A stretch of 64,000 nt of DNA from JAYZDK01 sp964604165 (GTDB lineage: Bacteria; Myxococcota_A; UBA796; CAJQPC01): positions 68,191 to 132,190 of the forward strand of contig CAZRYF010000007.1 of assembly GCA_964604165.1 (NCBI GenBank), given 5' to 3'. Made by a program: the position numbers and the translations under genes. The notes beneath the pieces are model-generated. The model had not been told where the DNA came from. It searched no databases and worked only from the letters and a program-made list of their open reading frames with translations. Shown here in pieces: positions 42,362 to 50,633 of this stretch; position 1 is the first letter of the stretch; the number at the start of each line of letters is the position of its first letter.

Positions 42362-45310
42362 CGAAGACGCTCCAACAACTCTTCTAGTCCTCGACGCTGA
42401 TCCCCATACTCTGGGCTTGCCGCCAGCGCGAGTTTGGCGGCCAGAGCGGCCTCATGCTCCTTGCCCACGCTCTCAAGCACATGGGCCAACGTACCCAGCG
42501 CCTCCGGGTGCGTAGGCATCAAGGCGACCCCCCGACGCACCAACACCTCCGCAGCTGCTCCCCGTGCCTCCCGGGCCTCGCGGAGCAGTTGTCGCCCCCG
42601 GCGGACGGCAAAGGCCGAGGAGAGGTCCCCCGCCGCCAAGACCTCAGTGGGTTCCAAGTCGCCGGCGAGGGCGCCCTCCATATCGAAGGAGACCCATCCC
42701 CCGGCGAGATTGGGATAGCGACTCACCCAGAGGCGCTTGTTCGAGGCATCAAAGACCACACCATGGGTGGCGATGTCCGCGTTCAAGGCCCAGCGGTGGC
42801 CCGGAGGCAACAGGGTGTCCCCCACTCCCTTTCGATCTTCCAGGATCTCCCTCGCCACCCTGGGGTCCACCTGCCCCAGGTTCCGTGCCAGGAGCTCTTC
42901 CATGCGGGCCAAACGGTGGCGGGTCGTGTAGTGGGCCACTCGCTTCTGGTTCGTGCGATCGGAAGCAAGGGCCTCGGTACGAAAATGGTTCGTCACCCCC
43001 AGATGGGTGCCCGCGTCAAGGCGCTCCACCCTCTCCGGTGTCACCTCAAACAGAGCAGCCTCGCCAGCGTCTCCGTCCACAACCATCACATTCTCCGACA
43101 CGGTTCCCGCTCTGGCCCGAAGAATTGCCTCGGCATCCTCCAGAGAGGAACCGTGCTGAAGGATCTCCCTCACCACCAGGGCCATGGGCATACCAGGACG
43201 AATGCTGGCCTCACTTCCCGCCGCCTGGATCGCGACTGCGAGGCCCTCGTCGTTCATTCCGCTGACGACCCCCACCATGCCGGTAAAGCTCACGGAGACA
43301 AAGGGAATGCCATCCTCTGGCACCACAAAGGTCACGATCTTGTCCCTATCAAAGACGACCCCTCCATCGAAATCAAAATTCCGCGCCAACAGCCAACTTC
43401 CGTCCGGAGTGGCGCCCCCCCCGGCCATGAACCCGCTGCAGCCCACCACGAGGGGGGTGTCCACCAGGGCCTGCCCCAGGTCGTGAATGGCGTGGTAGTA
43501 GGTGCGACGGGTGAAGGCAGGGCCCAGCTCCTGGAACGTGTCCCGGCCGGCATCCACACTTCCCGCCACCTCTTGAAGCTGTGCGGGGGTAAAGAAGCGG
43601 TCCAGCCGAGGCATCCAGACGGCCAGGCCGCGCAGAATTCCAAACCGCGCGAAGGGATTTGGAACCGACGCGTGAAACGCCTCGAGAGCCTGTGCCTCCA
43701 GGGAGTCCTGCAGGTCTCGCCCCAGCATGCCATTGGCATACCCAAGCTCATAGGGGCTCCCGGTCAACCGCATGGTCCAAATTCCCCGGGTGTACTTCAG
43801 TCGGTTTGGACCAAACTGCAGGTCTCGGTTCCCATGTTTCACCAGGGTGTGGGTAGGCACCGGCCCTTCCCGTACCGGTGGCGACAGGTAGGTCAACTGC
43901 CGAAGCGCAAGGTCGGCGTGCCAGAACACCACAAATGCCCCCGCGGCCAGTGCTCCCCGACGTCGCCAGGGCGGTGAAAAGAGACTCTGTCCTTGTACCC
44001 AGCCCGGGACCACCCAAAGAGCGCACAACACCGCCCCTACCAGTCCACCCAGAACGCCAAACCCGAGCCCCGCCAAGGCTGCACTCTCGCTGCTGGCCAA
44101 GAGCCCAAAACCCGCCATGGTCGTGGCAGCAGACATCAGGATTCCGATGTTTGTAGAGTCGTCTTCCTCCCGCCTCGCCGCCTCAGCCATGAGGATGCCG
44201 TAGTCCAACCCCAACCCCAAAAGGAGCACCATGGCGCAGGCGCTGACCACATTCCAGGACATTCCCATCAAGACATGAAGCCCCAAGGACCAGGCAATGG
44301 CCCCCGCAGGCGGGAGTGCGGCCGCAACGAGGGCACGGGTCAACCCAAACCTGACCAGAAGAAGCAACAGGACTCCCGGGATCGCCCAACCCCCCAGTCT
44401 CACCAGCTCGGCAACAATGCCCTCGACCCCTGCCCCCGCAAACCGGGAGGGAAACAAAAGCACCGCCTCGGGAACCGCTTCCCGAATGGTCTCCTCTACT
44501 TCCAGGGCGAGGGCGTCGTCCTCGACGACGACGGAGAGGACCACCTCTCCGGTGCCGTCCTCCCCTTCCTGCACGTGTCGACCCACCAGCTCCTGGAGGG
44601 GAGTGCCCGCCCAGTCACTTGGCAGAATGACTCCCGCCGAAGGAAACACCTTCTCCAGCGCATTGTGGGCCCAGTCCTTCGAAAACCCTGTCTTCGCCGC
44701 AGCCGCCGAGAGTCGACGAGACAACACCTCCCGGTCGGGCAGCTTGGCCGTTCGACTTTGTTGAAGCGCTGGCCCCGGCTGCACAGAGCTCGTGCCATGA
44801 AGCCGCACCCCGGTGAGCCCCTGAATCGCTTCCTCGACCCGATCCGCGGCATCCAGGGCGTCTGCCACGCTCTCCTGTTCAATCACCACCAGCCCACCGG
44901 TTCCCATGCCGCCGTATCTCTGGTTCAACTCCCACTCCAGGGTCCGGAGATCCTCGGGAAGGGGCAGCAGGTTTCGCGGATCTCCATCCAGGGAGGTCAG
45001 GGGACCGGAAATGGCAAGCAGCAGGGCCGTGAGAACCACCACCCAGCCCCCCATCCGCCGGCCAGTGCGGGCTCTCCCCCATGTGCCCAGGTTACGCCCT
45101 CCAAACACCGCAAAGGAAACAGGGCCCAGCACCAAAGTAGACAGCAAGGCTGCACCGGATGCAGCTGCCCCCATCCAGCCGAGATCGGAGACCACCGGGA
45201 ACTCGCTGGTGGCGAGGAGCAAACAAGCTCCCACCGTGGATCCAGCGGCGAGAAGAAGCGCAGGTGCGAGTCGTGGCCGCCCCCTCTGCAGCGGCAAGAC
45301 GACCTGAAAA
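42358..45310 (-). CDS. MMPL exporter C-terminal half fused to a C45-type Ntn hydrolase (3' part of a frameshifted gene)
   Basis: The open frame runs from 45390 to 42358, but only the part below about 45310 is homologous; it continues the MMPL exporter that starts at 46294 in another frame. The N-terminal part has the second membrane bundle (VRFGLTRALVAAALPPAGAIAWSLG, VLLLGLGLDYGILMAEAARRE). From about 43900 down comes an acyl-CoA:6-aminopenicillanate acyltransferase-like (C45) domain: YELGYANG, then VVGCSGFMAGGGATPDGS with Cys at 43440-43438 that would become the N-terminal nucleophile after self-cleavage, and ARNFDFDGGVV. The last ~80 residues resemble TPR-like helices. Together they suggest a polyene exporter with an attached amidase or acyltransferase. 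Confidence 0.82.
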
Positions 45311-46294
45311 CCCCACGCCCTGCGGCGCGGCGGCGGCAGCCACGTACAGGTGAATCCAATAATCCACCGCAAGCCCAAACAAGGCCACACAGAACCCCAT
45401 GCTGATTCCGTGTACCGGTCCCAGCCACGCTGCCGTCGCCAGGGTCGCGAAAACGGCTACCCCGAGCGGGACAATTCCCCCAAGGAGCGGGCGAAGGGAC
45501 CGAAACCCCACAAGAAAGAGGAGCAGCAGTGCACCGGTGCCCCATTGGGCCGCCGTCTGAACACCGTCCCTGAGAATGCGTGCTCCGGTCACCGCGATGC
45601 GGGGCCCACCAAACCAAACCGCTGGAAGCTCACAGCGATGGATGGCGGCTTCAAAACGGGCGATGTCAGGATCGTCTGGTCCCAGGTCCAACCCAGACCG
45701 GCTGGGCTCCACCACAAGAATGGCGCGAGTGCCAGAGGCGTCCAGGAATCGACCCCGTGAAGCGTCCACGGAAAACGGAAGCGCCGAGTCGCCCAGCCGT
45801 CGGGCGACCTCCAGGCCAAGGCCGAGTGGGTCGGCCTCCAAGCGGTCACCCAGCATCATTCCCATGGGACTCGCCAGGAGGTTTCGCTGGCGCACCAAGG
45901 TGGCCTCCAACGTCTCGGGTCGCAGGCGTTGTGCTACGACTTCCGACGGCAACAAGGCGATTGCTCGGCTTGCCAGGAGGGGAGGAAGGGACAGCACCTG
46001 CGAGTCGACCCTGTGCTGTACCCGGGCCACAAAGGGCTCCTGGGCCAGCGCCTCCGCGAGGGAGTCCACCACAGCATCCAGCTCAGCCGGCTCGACACCG
46101 GCGCCATTGACCTCCACCAACACCACATCCGAGAGACCGACCCGTTCCAGAGCCGCCACCGCTTGGGCAAGCTCTCCTCCCCCGGGAAGCAAGCGCTGCA
46201 GGTCGGAGGTGAAGGACAGTCCCATGGCGCCCCAAATGAGGGGCACCATCAAGACCAAGGATCCAAGCAGCCGAAGCCGCAAGCCTCGGTTCAC
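45311..46294 (-). CDS. MMPL exporter, N-terminal half (5' part of a frameshifted gene)
   Basis: The frame opens at a GTG at 46294 (overlapping the lolA stop) and runs to 45092, but residues after about 45311 stop matching. The homologous part has TM1 (LRLLGSLVLMVPLIWGAMGL), a periplasmic loop, and helices GTGALLLLFLVGFRSLRPLLGGIVPLGVAVFATLATAAWLG and GFCVALFGLAVDYWIHLY. A single extra base within GGGGTTTT (minus strand, 45314-45307) would restore reading into the downstream frame (GFQVVLPLQ). So the intact gene is probably 42358-46294, about 1312 residues. Likely an inner-membrane exporter for the cluster product. Confidence 0.8.
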
Positions 46295-46923
46295 CGGGGC
46301 ACGTCCTTCAACTCGAAGAGGCTGGAGTCCACCGGACCCGGCTTGTATTCACGAAAGGTGTACTCGGTTGTGTCGCCCCCTGGAAGCGTCAAGATCATCG
46401 ACGACACCCGGGCCGGTTGGGTCCCAAAGGTCAACTCGATCCTTTCCATCGCCCAGCTGACCGTCTCGGTGCGCGGAACCAGAATTGCGCGGGCCTGGAC
46501 CCCCTGCACCCAGGAAATGGCAAAGTCCTCTCTGGCTCCCTCCAGGTCCCCTCCCATCCACACTGTCATCGCCTTCACGAAGGCATAGGTCGATGGGTCC
46601 CCCTTCAACGGAATCTGCTGGACGCCGAAACCCGGACTGGACATGGCCACGTGGGTCGCCGTCAACAGGAAGTCCATGGCCTCTGGCTCCTGGAGCGACC
46701 AGCGCATTTGATCGGGCCTCTGGTAGGCCATTCGGCCCTTGCTGGTCACCGGATCCGTAAACAAGGCACGGTGAGAGACCAGGACAAAGTCCACCGTAAA
46801 CGATTCCACTACCGACAAGGCCTGAAACATTGCAGTCGCCTCCGGGGGAAGGTCTGCCGGCTCCTGGGCCCCGACAGAAGCCGGATAAGACAGGATGACA
46901 AGGAAGAAGAGGAGGTGGCGCAT
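46291..46923 (-). CDS. LolA-like outer-membrane lipoprotein carrier family protein
   Basis: 210 residues from ATG 46923; signal peptide LLFFLVILSYPASVGAQ. The mature part has the LolA-type fold seen in aryl-polyene and flexirubin clusters: FTVDFVLVSHRALFTDPVTSKGRMAYQRPDQMRW, then LTATHVAMSSPGFGVQ and ARVSSMILTLPGGDTTEYTFREYKPG. Cluster LolA-like proteins are thought to ferry lipid products across the periplasm. It overlaps the MMPL gene start, as expected for one export unit. Confidence 0.85.
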   Translation of the reverse strand: MRHLLFFLVILSYPASVGAQEPADLPPEATAMFQALSVVESFTVDFVLVSHRALFTDPVTSKGRMAYQRPDQMRWSLQEPEAMDFLLTATHVAMSSPGFGVQQIPLKGDPSTYAFVKAMTVWMGGDLEGAREDFAISWVQGVQARAILVPRTETVSWAMERIELTFGTQPARVSSMILTLPGGDTTEYTFREYKPGPVDSSLFELKDVPR

Positions 46924-46950
46924 GATCTCTTGGGGGCCCATGAAAACCAG

Positions 46951-46984
46951 GAACCCCCGAACCCACCAGTGGATTCGGGGGTTC
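46951..46984 (-). terminator. Rho-independent terminator after tRNA-Ala
   Basis: An 11-bp perfect inverted repeat (46951-46961 with 46974-46984; GAACCCCCGAA and its complement) is followed on the minus strand by CTGGTTTTC. It lies just after the tRNA and before lolA. Confidence 0.7.
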
Positions 46985-46991
46985 GAAGGGG

Positions 46992-47064
46992 TGGAGAAGA
47001 AGGGGATCGAACCCTCGACCTCGGCATTGCGAACGCCGCGCTCTCCCGACTGAGCTACTTCCCC
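46992..47064 (-). tRNA. tRNA-Ala (anticodon CGC)
   Basis: 73 bases that fold as a cloverleaf: acceptor GGGGAAG with CTTCTCC, D arm GCTC/GAGC, anticodon stem CGGCG/TGCCG with loop TTCGCAA (anticodon CGC, codon GCG), T arm GAGGG with loop TTCGATC. The 3' CCA is not encoded. It reads Ala codon GCG. Confidence 0.93.
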
Positions 47065-47105
47065 GGATTGCCGCTTGGCTAACCTGTAGCCCTGGGCCCC
47101 GTCAA

Positions 47106-48611
47106 TCAGCAGTCACAAGGCACGACCCGGTAGAAAACCCAACCGTATTCATCCTCTCTGTCCAGGGGAATCAACTTCATGGGAGGGAGGGTGACCTCCT
47201 CCTCTCCTCCGAGCCAAGGCGCCACGCGCGGTGCTTGGGTCCAGGCCTCTCGAAACCAGAGAACATAGGCGAGCTCCTCCCGCTTCAGCCAAGCTCCAAA
47301 ACCCTCCCTTGGCCAGGCCTCCTCCCCTTCCAACACATCAAACCAGGTCCAAAGGGTGCGCTCATGTGCCCGTCGGTTGATCCAGGCACCCGGGATGTTG
47401 TCCACCAACAGGATCGCCTCCTCAGGGACATTCCCTTCGATCCACCGGGCCAGATCCAGCTGGGCCCCGTACAAGTCCTCCGAAACCTGAAGTTGCCGTC
47501 GGGTCTCCTGGCCAAAAGCTCCGGCGCCCTGGGCGACCGCTGCGAGTCCGATGACCCACACCCCTGCGCGTCCAAGCAGGGACCTGGCCCAATCCAGAGC
47601 GTTCGCGACCGCGAGAATCCCCACGAGCCCAACCACGGGAATCACCGAGTGCAGCCACTTCCAGTAGAGGTTGTGTTCAGGTGCATGCTGCGCCACCAGC
47701 CCAATCCCCAGCCAGAAGCCCAGGAACGTGAGTGCCGCCAAGGACAAGGTTCTTCTGGGACCGTGGCGTCGCCAGGGTGTCTGCACAAGGCCCCACCAAA
47801 GACCGAGCCACAGGGCCCAGCCGGTACGGCTGGAGAGCACCTCGCTGGCCAGCCGGCCGACGACACCCAGACCGTTTCCCCACCAGGAGCCCGCGTCTCC
47901 AATCTCCGTGGTGCCGCCGGTGGCGACATTGACCGCCACGCTGTGCCCCCAGAAGGCCAAAGTGCCGTGCTCCCATCGGCAGTAGAGGGACCACATGAGC
48001 ACCATCAACAGGAGCGGACCCAGGCCCTCCAGCAGCCGGCGCCCCCGGGGACCTCGGCCCAGGGCGTGCACGGCGAGAACGGGCCCAAGGGTCAGCAGTG
48101 CGTCCATTCGCGTGAGAAACGCCAGGCCGGCCCACACCCCGGCCAGCACCAGCTGCTCTCCAAACAATGCGTACAATGAGCCTAGCACCAGGGCCGCGTA
48201 CATCGGCTCCCGCAAGCTCGAGGCGGAATAGAGCGCAAGCTCTGGCTGAAACACCAGCACCGCGGCGAACACCCAGGCGACCGCCCTCCCCCCCAGGCGG
48301 TCCGCGAGCAGGACCCCAAGCACGACGGTCATCACACCACAGATCAACGAGACGGCACGGGCAGCCACCACGGCATCTCCCACCACCCCCATCACCAGCG
48401 CACTCGCACCGTAGTAAAGGGGCAAGTGGTTCATGTCGTAGTGTTGAAAGCCCCCTTCAAGCACGCCTCGCACCATGGCGAGGTTGCCGTAGTCGCTCTC
48501 CTCCCACCCGCGGTACTGCGTCGAAAGACAGAGGCGCCAGGCCGCAGCCAGCCCCGCCGCCAGCCCGATCAAGTGGCGGCGCCTTCTAAGTCCCCCGACC
48601 CTCAAGTTCAC
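47106..48611 (-). CDS. Membrane glycosyltransferase-like protein (GT-C/GT39 type)
   Basis: 501 residues. Ten or more hydrophobic helices after the N-terminal region. The first periplasmic loop contains WEESDYGNLAMVRGVLEG, the acidic pair typical of GT-C enzymes that use lipid-linked sugars, followed by NHLPLYYGASALVMG and LRGREPMYAAL-like SSLREPMYAALVLGS. A periplasmic C-terminal part (about 370-501) ends with WVFYRVV. It may glycosylate proteins or lipids at the outer face of the inner membrane. It is next to the tRNA and not obviously part of the polyene cluster. Confidence 0.72.
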   Translation of the reverse strand: MNLRVGGLRRRRHLIGLAAGLAAAWRLCLSTQYRGWEESDYGNLAMVRGVLEGGFQHYDMNHLPLYYGASALVMGVVGDAVVAARAVSLICGVMTVVLGVLLADRLGGRAVAWVFAAVLVFQPELALYSASSLREPMYAALVLGSLYALFGEQLVLAGVWAGLAFLTRMDALLTLGPVLAVHALGRGPRGRRLLEGLGPLLLMVLMWSLYCRWEHGTLAFWGHSVAVNVATGGTTEIGDAGSWWGNGLGVVGRLASEVLSSRTGWALWLGLWWGLVQTPWRRHGPRRTLSLAALTFLGFWLGIGLVAQHAPEHNLYWKWLHSVIPVVGLVGILAVANALDWARSLLGRAGVWVIGLAAVAQGAGAFGQETRRQLQVSEDLYGAQLDLARWIEGNVPEEAILLVDNIPGAWINRRAHERTLWTWFDVLEGEEAWPREGFGAWLKREELAYVLWFREAWTQAPRVAPWLGGEEEVTLPPMKLIPLDREDEYGWVFYRVVPCDC

Positions 48612-48763
48612 AGCCTACTCCACTCGTTCTCTTCGCCCCTGGCGCCCCCCCCGATCCCTCCGCCTATTCCAGATATCGACCCGTCATCAGGAACCCGCCA
48701 GGAACGAAGATCCCTTGAGCGGATTAGGCCGCGCACTTTCGGGTCGGGGGACTTGCATCTCAA

Positions 48764-49195
48764 TCAGACGTCGTAGAACAACGGCTCGCGTCCGGCCCGG
48801 GAGATGAAGTCCCTCAGGCGTGCCGCGGTGACCTCATCCAGGTTCAGGAAACGGCAACCACAACCCACGGGCTGGCCGTCATCCGTCCGAACCCACATGA
48901 CCTCTGCCGTGACGTTGATTGGAGGCCCTCCATCTGTAGCGATGGAGGTCTCCACCACCGTGCCGAGATCTGGCGGCGCCAAACTGCTGATGAAAATACC
49001 GCCTTCCGAAATGTTCTCGGTGAGACCGGTGAAGAAGTTGGTCTCGCTGGTCACGGTGACCTGCGCTTCGAGGCGCACGCGCTCACCCGACCGACGAAAG
49101 GCCTCATTCGCAGATTGCTTGTCGGCTTGTTCGTGCATGGCATCGCGCATTTCATCCGCTTCTGCCGCGTCTGGTTTGATCCACTTGTCGCTCAT
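48764..49195 (-). CDS. PilZ-domain protein
   Basis: 143 residues. The C-terminal two thirds is a PilZ-like c-di-GMP-binding fold: RSGERVRLEAQVTVTSETNFFTGLTENISEGGIFISS, where RVRLEAQV stands for the RxxxR element and NISEGGIFI for the [D/N]xSxxG element. The N-terminal Ala/Glu/Lys-rich stretch is helical. This compact PilZ version is frequent in myxobacteria. It may respond to c-di-GMP to control motility or surface traits. Confidence 0.82.
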   Translation of the reverse strand: MSDKWIKPDAAEADEMRDAMHEQADKQSANEAFRRSGERVRLEAQVTVTSETNFFTGLTENISEGGIFISSLAPPDLGTVVETSIATDGGPPINVTAEVMWVRTDDGQPVGCGCRFLNLDEVTAARLRDFISRAGREPLFYDV

Positions 49196-49217
49196 CGTTT
49201 CCCCTTTTCCAGTGTGG

Positions 49218-49247
49218 AATCTACCTCTGTTTTGCCCAACCCCTCAA
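49218..49247 (-). promoter_or_regulatory. Possible promoter for the PilZ gene
   Basis: TTGAGG (49247-49242) and TAGATT (49223-49218) on the minus strand, 18 bases apart, upstream of the PilZ start. Only four of six positions match in each box, so confidence is low. Confidence 0.35.
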
Positions 49248-49307
49248 GTGCGAACTCAAGGGGGGCTCGACGGCCTCGGCAGCATTGAATACCACTCTCC
49301 GGCCAAC

Positions 49308-50186
49308 ATGTCTCCCAATCCCCAGACCGGTTTTGTGGAATGCGACGCGGGCCTGCGCCTGTGGTGGCAAGCCATTGGAGCCGGCCCCACGCTGATTTGC
49401 TGCAACGGTGTGGGGGTGTCCACCTTCTTCTGGAAATACGTGGTGGAGCATTTCTCCCCCCACTACCAGGTGGTGCTTTGGGACTACCGTGGCCACGGAC
49501 GGTCAGAACAGCCTGCGGACCATAGGTCGGTGGAGTTGAGCATTGAGGCGAGTGCGCGAGACCTGGGTTTGGTGGCCAAAGCTGTAGGGGCCAGGGATGC
49601 CGTTCTCCTGGGGCATTCCATGGGCTGTCAGGTGGCACTGGAGCGCTACCGCCAAGCCCCGGAGACCGTGCGGGGTCTCGCCCTTCTCTTTGGCAGCGCG
49701 GGCAAGGTCTTGGAGACCTTTTTCGATCGGAGCAGCAGCGTCCGGGTCCACCAGGCCATTATGGCGGCTGCAGATCGACTGGGTCCACGGTCGAACAAGA
49801 TCATGCGAGGGCTGACCAGGAGCCCGGTGGCTTGGAACATCACCCGTAGATTGCGAATGGTGGACCCTGACTACGCCCGGAGAGAGGATTTTCAACCCTA
49901 CCTGGACCACCTGGGCGTGATTGACAGCCGCCTGTTTCTGCACATGGTTCAAGAGGCAAATCGCCACGATGCATTCTCCTGGCTCTCAGAGGTTTCCGCA
50001 CCCACCCTGATCATCGCTGCGGAAAACGACAAATTCACTCCCCTCCACGTGTCTGAGAGGATGGTCTCCGCCTTGCCCAAAGGAGAGCTCATGGTGCTCG
50101 CGGACGGCACCCACGCCGCCATCATCGAACAACCGGAGACCATCAACCATCGGTTGAAACGGTTTCTCGTTGAGATCGCGTTCTAA
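49308..50186 (+). CDS. Alpha/beta-hydrolase fold protein
   Basis: 292 residues from ATG 49308; the longer frame to 48804 is antisense to PilZ. Typical features: PTLICCNGVGVS oxyanion region, DYRGHGRS, the nucleophile elbow LLGHSMGCQVAL, the acid in PTLIIAAENDKFTPL and the His in LADGTHAAII. It probably hydrolyses or transfers an ester, thioester or similar bond; substrate unknown. Divergent from PilZ and convergent with the SRPBCC gene. Confidence 0.88.
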   Translation: MSPNPQTGFVECDAGLRLWWQAIGAGPTLICCNGVGVSTFFWKYVVEHFSPHYQVVLWDYRGHGRSEQPADHRSVELSIEASARDLGLVAKAVGARDAVLLGHSMGCQVALERYRQAPETVRGLALLFGSAGKVLETFFDRSSSVRVHQAIMAAADRLGPRSNKIMRGLTRSPVAWNITRRLRMVDPDYARREDFQPYLDHLGVIDSRLFLHMVQEANRHDAFSWLSEVSAPTLIIAAENDKFTPLHVSERMVSALPKGELMVLADGTHAAIIEQPETINHRLKRFLVEIAF

Positions 50187-50208
50187 CCCAGTGAAGCGCT
50201 TGGGTTAG
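50183..50208. terminator. Possible bidirectional terminator between convergent genes
   Basis: Inverted repeat CTAACCCA (50183-50190) / TGGGTTAG (50201-50208) between the hydrolase and SRPBCC genes; it includes both stop codons. No U-tract follows. Confidence 0.35.
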
Positions 50209-50633
50209 CCAGGCACTTGCTCGGCGCGCTCCCGAAAGCGGTCCAACATCTCAGGAAGCGCCCTCCCTACCAGGGTCTTCATGAGAGACTTGGGCACGTA
50301 CATGCCCAGCTGGATCTCGACCTCGTACGTGGCTCTGCACCGCCCTTCTTCCAGAGGTTCCAGGGTCCATGACCCGCTGTTGGACCGGAACACGCCTTCC
50401 AGCAGCGACCACTGCACCCTCAGGGGGGAAACCTGCTCCAGTCGAAGGGTGTACTCCAGACGGCGCACAATCTGAAGGCCAAAGGCGACCTCCCAGACCC
50501 CCTCCCCGTGAGACCGAATGCGGGCGTCCACCAAGTCGTCTACAAACTCGGGATACCGTTCGAAATCGGTCACCACCCCAAGAAAATCCGCCGCACTACA
50601 GGCAGCTTCGATGGACGCCGTGGCGCTGGCCAT
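50205..50633 (-). CDS. SRPBCC/Coq10-like START-fold protein
   Basis: 142 residues of helix-grip fold. SCAADFLGVV-like start, then ERYPEFVDDLVDARI, GVWEVAFGLQIVRRLEYTLRLEQ, and WTLEPLEEGRCRATYEVEIQLG with a C-terminal long helix MLDRFRERAEQ. Such proteins bind hydrophobic ligands such as ubiquinone or polyketides. It overlaps the RecG-like gene stop by one base, so it is probably co-transcribed with it. Confidence 0.82.
   Translation of the reverse strand: MASATASIEAACSAADFLGVVTDFERYPEFVDDLVDARIRSHGEGVWEVAFGLQIVRRLEYTLRLEQVSPLRVQWSLLEGVFRSNSGSWTLEPLEEGRCRATYEVEIQLGMYVPKSLMKTLVGRALPEMLDRFRERAEQVPG

Noticed and set aside
46992..47064. tRNA-Ala as an integration site for the polyene-like cluster
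   Set aside because: I found no direct copy of the tRNA 3' end near 25700 and no integrase, so no sign of site-specific insertion.
47078..47105. TTGACG as -35 of a tRNA-Ala promoter
   Set aside because: The -10 at the right distance is TTAGCC, too poor to call.
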